This document shows, piece after piece, positions 63,024-64,000 of a stretch of DNA of 64,000 bases. The translations under genes were made by a program, and so were the position numbers. The DNA comes from JAICYJ01 sp963766445. Lineage in GTDB: Bacteria; Actinomycetota; Thermoleophilia; Gaiellales; JAICJC01. Within the stretch, counting starts at the first letter, position 1, and each line of letters opens with the position of its first letter. The notes beneath the pieces were generated by a model, which saw only the letters and a list, made by a program, of their open reading frames with translations, did no database searches and was not told the DNA's origin. Where the stretch lies: positions 124,001 through 188,000 of the forward strand of contig CAVXZW010000012.1 of the NCBI GenBank assembly GCA_963766445.1, written 5' to 3'.

Positions 63024-64000
63024 CTAGGGCGACGTACCGCCGGAGGTGGAAGCGGTCGGTGCCGGCTTGTACGCGGGGGCGTACGTGGTCAGCTTCTTCT
63101 GCGCGGCCAGCAGCGACTGGATCTTCTTCTGCAGCTTCGGCGTCTCCTGCGACTGCTCGAGCTGCGACAGGATCTGGGCCTTCGCGGCGTCGTAGCTCTG
63201 CTGGCTGCCCTTGACGGTGTCACCGTCGGCGCGGATCACGAAGTAGCAGTTGGGCTTGCACTTGCCGGCCAGGTTCGATGCTGCGTACGAGGAGTCGACC
63301 TCGACCGGCGGGCTGATGCCGCCCGTCACCAGCCCGGCGAACACGGCGTTCGCGAAGTTGGTCTCGACCTGGCCCTGCGTGGCGGTCATCGCGCCGCTGG
63401 GGTTGCTGGCGGCGTCGCAGCGAGTACTTCTTGACCTCGGCCGGGAAGCTCGAGCCCTGGATCAGCGCCTTGCGCGCGGCATTCGCATCGGCCTGGTTCT
63501 TGGTCAGGATGTAGTGCACCTTGCGGGTGTCGGCCGTGACGTACTGCGACTTGTGGGCGTTGTAGTAGGCCTGCGCCTGGGCGTCGGTGACCTTGTACTG
63601 CGGACTTCAGCTTGGCGATGATCTTCGTCTGCAGGAGCTGCGGCCGGATCAGCTGCTGCTTCAGGTAGTCCTCGGTGATCGCGTACTTCTTGAGGTAGGC
63701 CTGGTACTTGGCGGTGTCCGTCCCGAACTGGGCCTGGATCGCCTTCTGCAGTCCGGCGTTGACCTCGCTGTCGGACACCGTGACGCCCAGCTCCTTGGCG
63801 ATGTTCTCGACCTGCGCGTTCGTGATCATCCGCTGCAGGATCGGGTCGACCAACTGCGTCTTGTACGCGGCGGTACCGGCCGCGGGGATCTTCTGCTTGG
63901 CCACCTTGGCCGAGTTCACCTGGAAGGTGACCAGCTGGTCGAGCTGCTCCTTGGTGATGTGCGTATCGCCGACCACGGCGACGTCGCCGCTCTCCAGCGA
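63024..64000 (-). CDS. SurA/PrsA-like peptidyl-prolyl isomerase foldase, 5' end cut by window (frame breaks near 63600 and 63420)
   Basis: At least 325 aa visible. SurA_N-like start (DTHITKEQLDQLVTFQVN), helices with VTVSDSEVNAGLQKAIQAQF, then a parvulin region with HYILTKNQADANAARKALIQG and a conserved FANAVFAGLVTGGISPPVE, CKPNCYFVIRAD, and Ser/Thr/Gly tail. Extracytoplasmic chaperone for secreted proteins. The N-terminus and signal peptide are outside the window. Breaks near 63600 and 63420. Confidence 0.83.

Overview
The window is 64 kb of GC-rich, gene-dense DNA from what is probably a deep-branching actinomycete (Actinomycetota, possibly Thermoleophilia). This rests on marker gene sets: a CysO/CysM/Mec sulfur-carrier cysteine pathway, the eno - pyk - FtsB/DivIC - DUF501 order, DUF1918, and GTG/TTG starts with GTGA overlaps. 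The lineage is inferred; no rRNA is present. Two tRNA genes are seen (initiator Met and Leu-UAA).

Layout. 0-6.4 kb: partial O6-alkylguanine DNA methyltransferase, acyl-CoA dehydrogenase, M24 peptidase, amidohydrolase, NlpC/P60 cell-wall hydrolase, membrane-anchored TPR-like protein. 6.4-9.3 kb: four-gene cysteine operon (rhodanese-MoeB, CysO, CysM, Mec). 9.3-15 kb: AsnC regulator, pterin dehydratase, CNNM/CorC protein, and a NarL-type response regulator / histidine kinase / degenerate GGDEF cluster. 15-24 kb: Lgt, then a Tad (Flp) pilus operon (TadE-like, CpaB, CpaE, CpaF, a VWA-TadB fusion, TadC) and a GAF-HD-GYP protein. 24-31 kb: RidA, MFS exporter, FdhD, phospholipase D, formamidase, Ppx/GppA. 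31.1-36.1 kb, right after tRNA-Leu: visibly less GC-rich DNA with small orphan genes, strong hairpins and a structured leader upstream of a DUF1918 gene. 36-43 kb: Tat-exported PhoD-like phosphatase, methyltransferase, TatA/TatC, damaged diguanylate cyclase, TrxB, zinc-ribbon PAS protein. 43-52 kb: Nth, AddA, AddB, AlkP-superfamily phosphodiesterase, ferredoxin. 52-54 kb: CcdA/CcmH/TlpA cytochrome c maturation genes. 54-64 kb: small membrane and nucleic-acid-binding proteins, DUF501-FtsB-Pyk-Eno, a sensor kinase, MazG and a partial SurA-like foldase.

Two window-wide properties matter to a reader. First, more than 30 single-frame breaks interrupt otherwise intact, conserved genes, including enolase; they look like uncorrected sequencing or assembly indels rather than real pseudogenes, so many genes below are given as one CDS spanning two or more frames. 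Second, more than 20 genes that head transcription units have a TANNNT -10 box about 5-10 bases before the start codon and no Shine-Dalgarno. This points to widespread leaderless transcription, while operon-internal and island genes use Shine-Dalgarno sequences or stop/start overlaps. In two places a single palindromic -10 box appears to serve two divergent leaderless genes.
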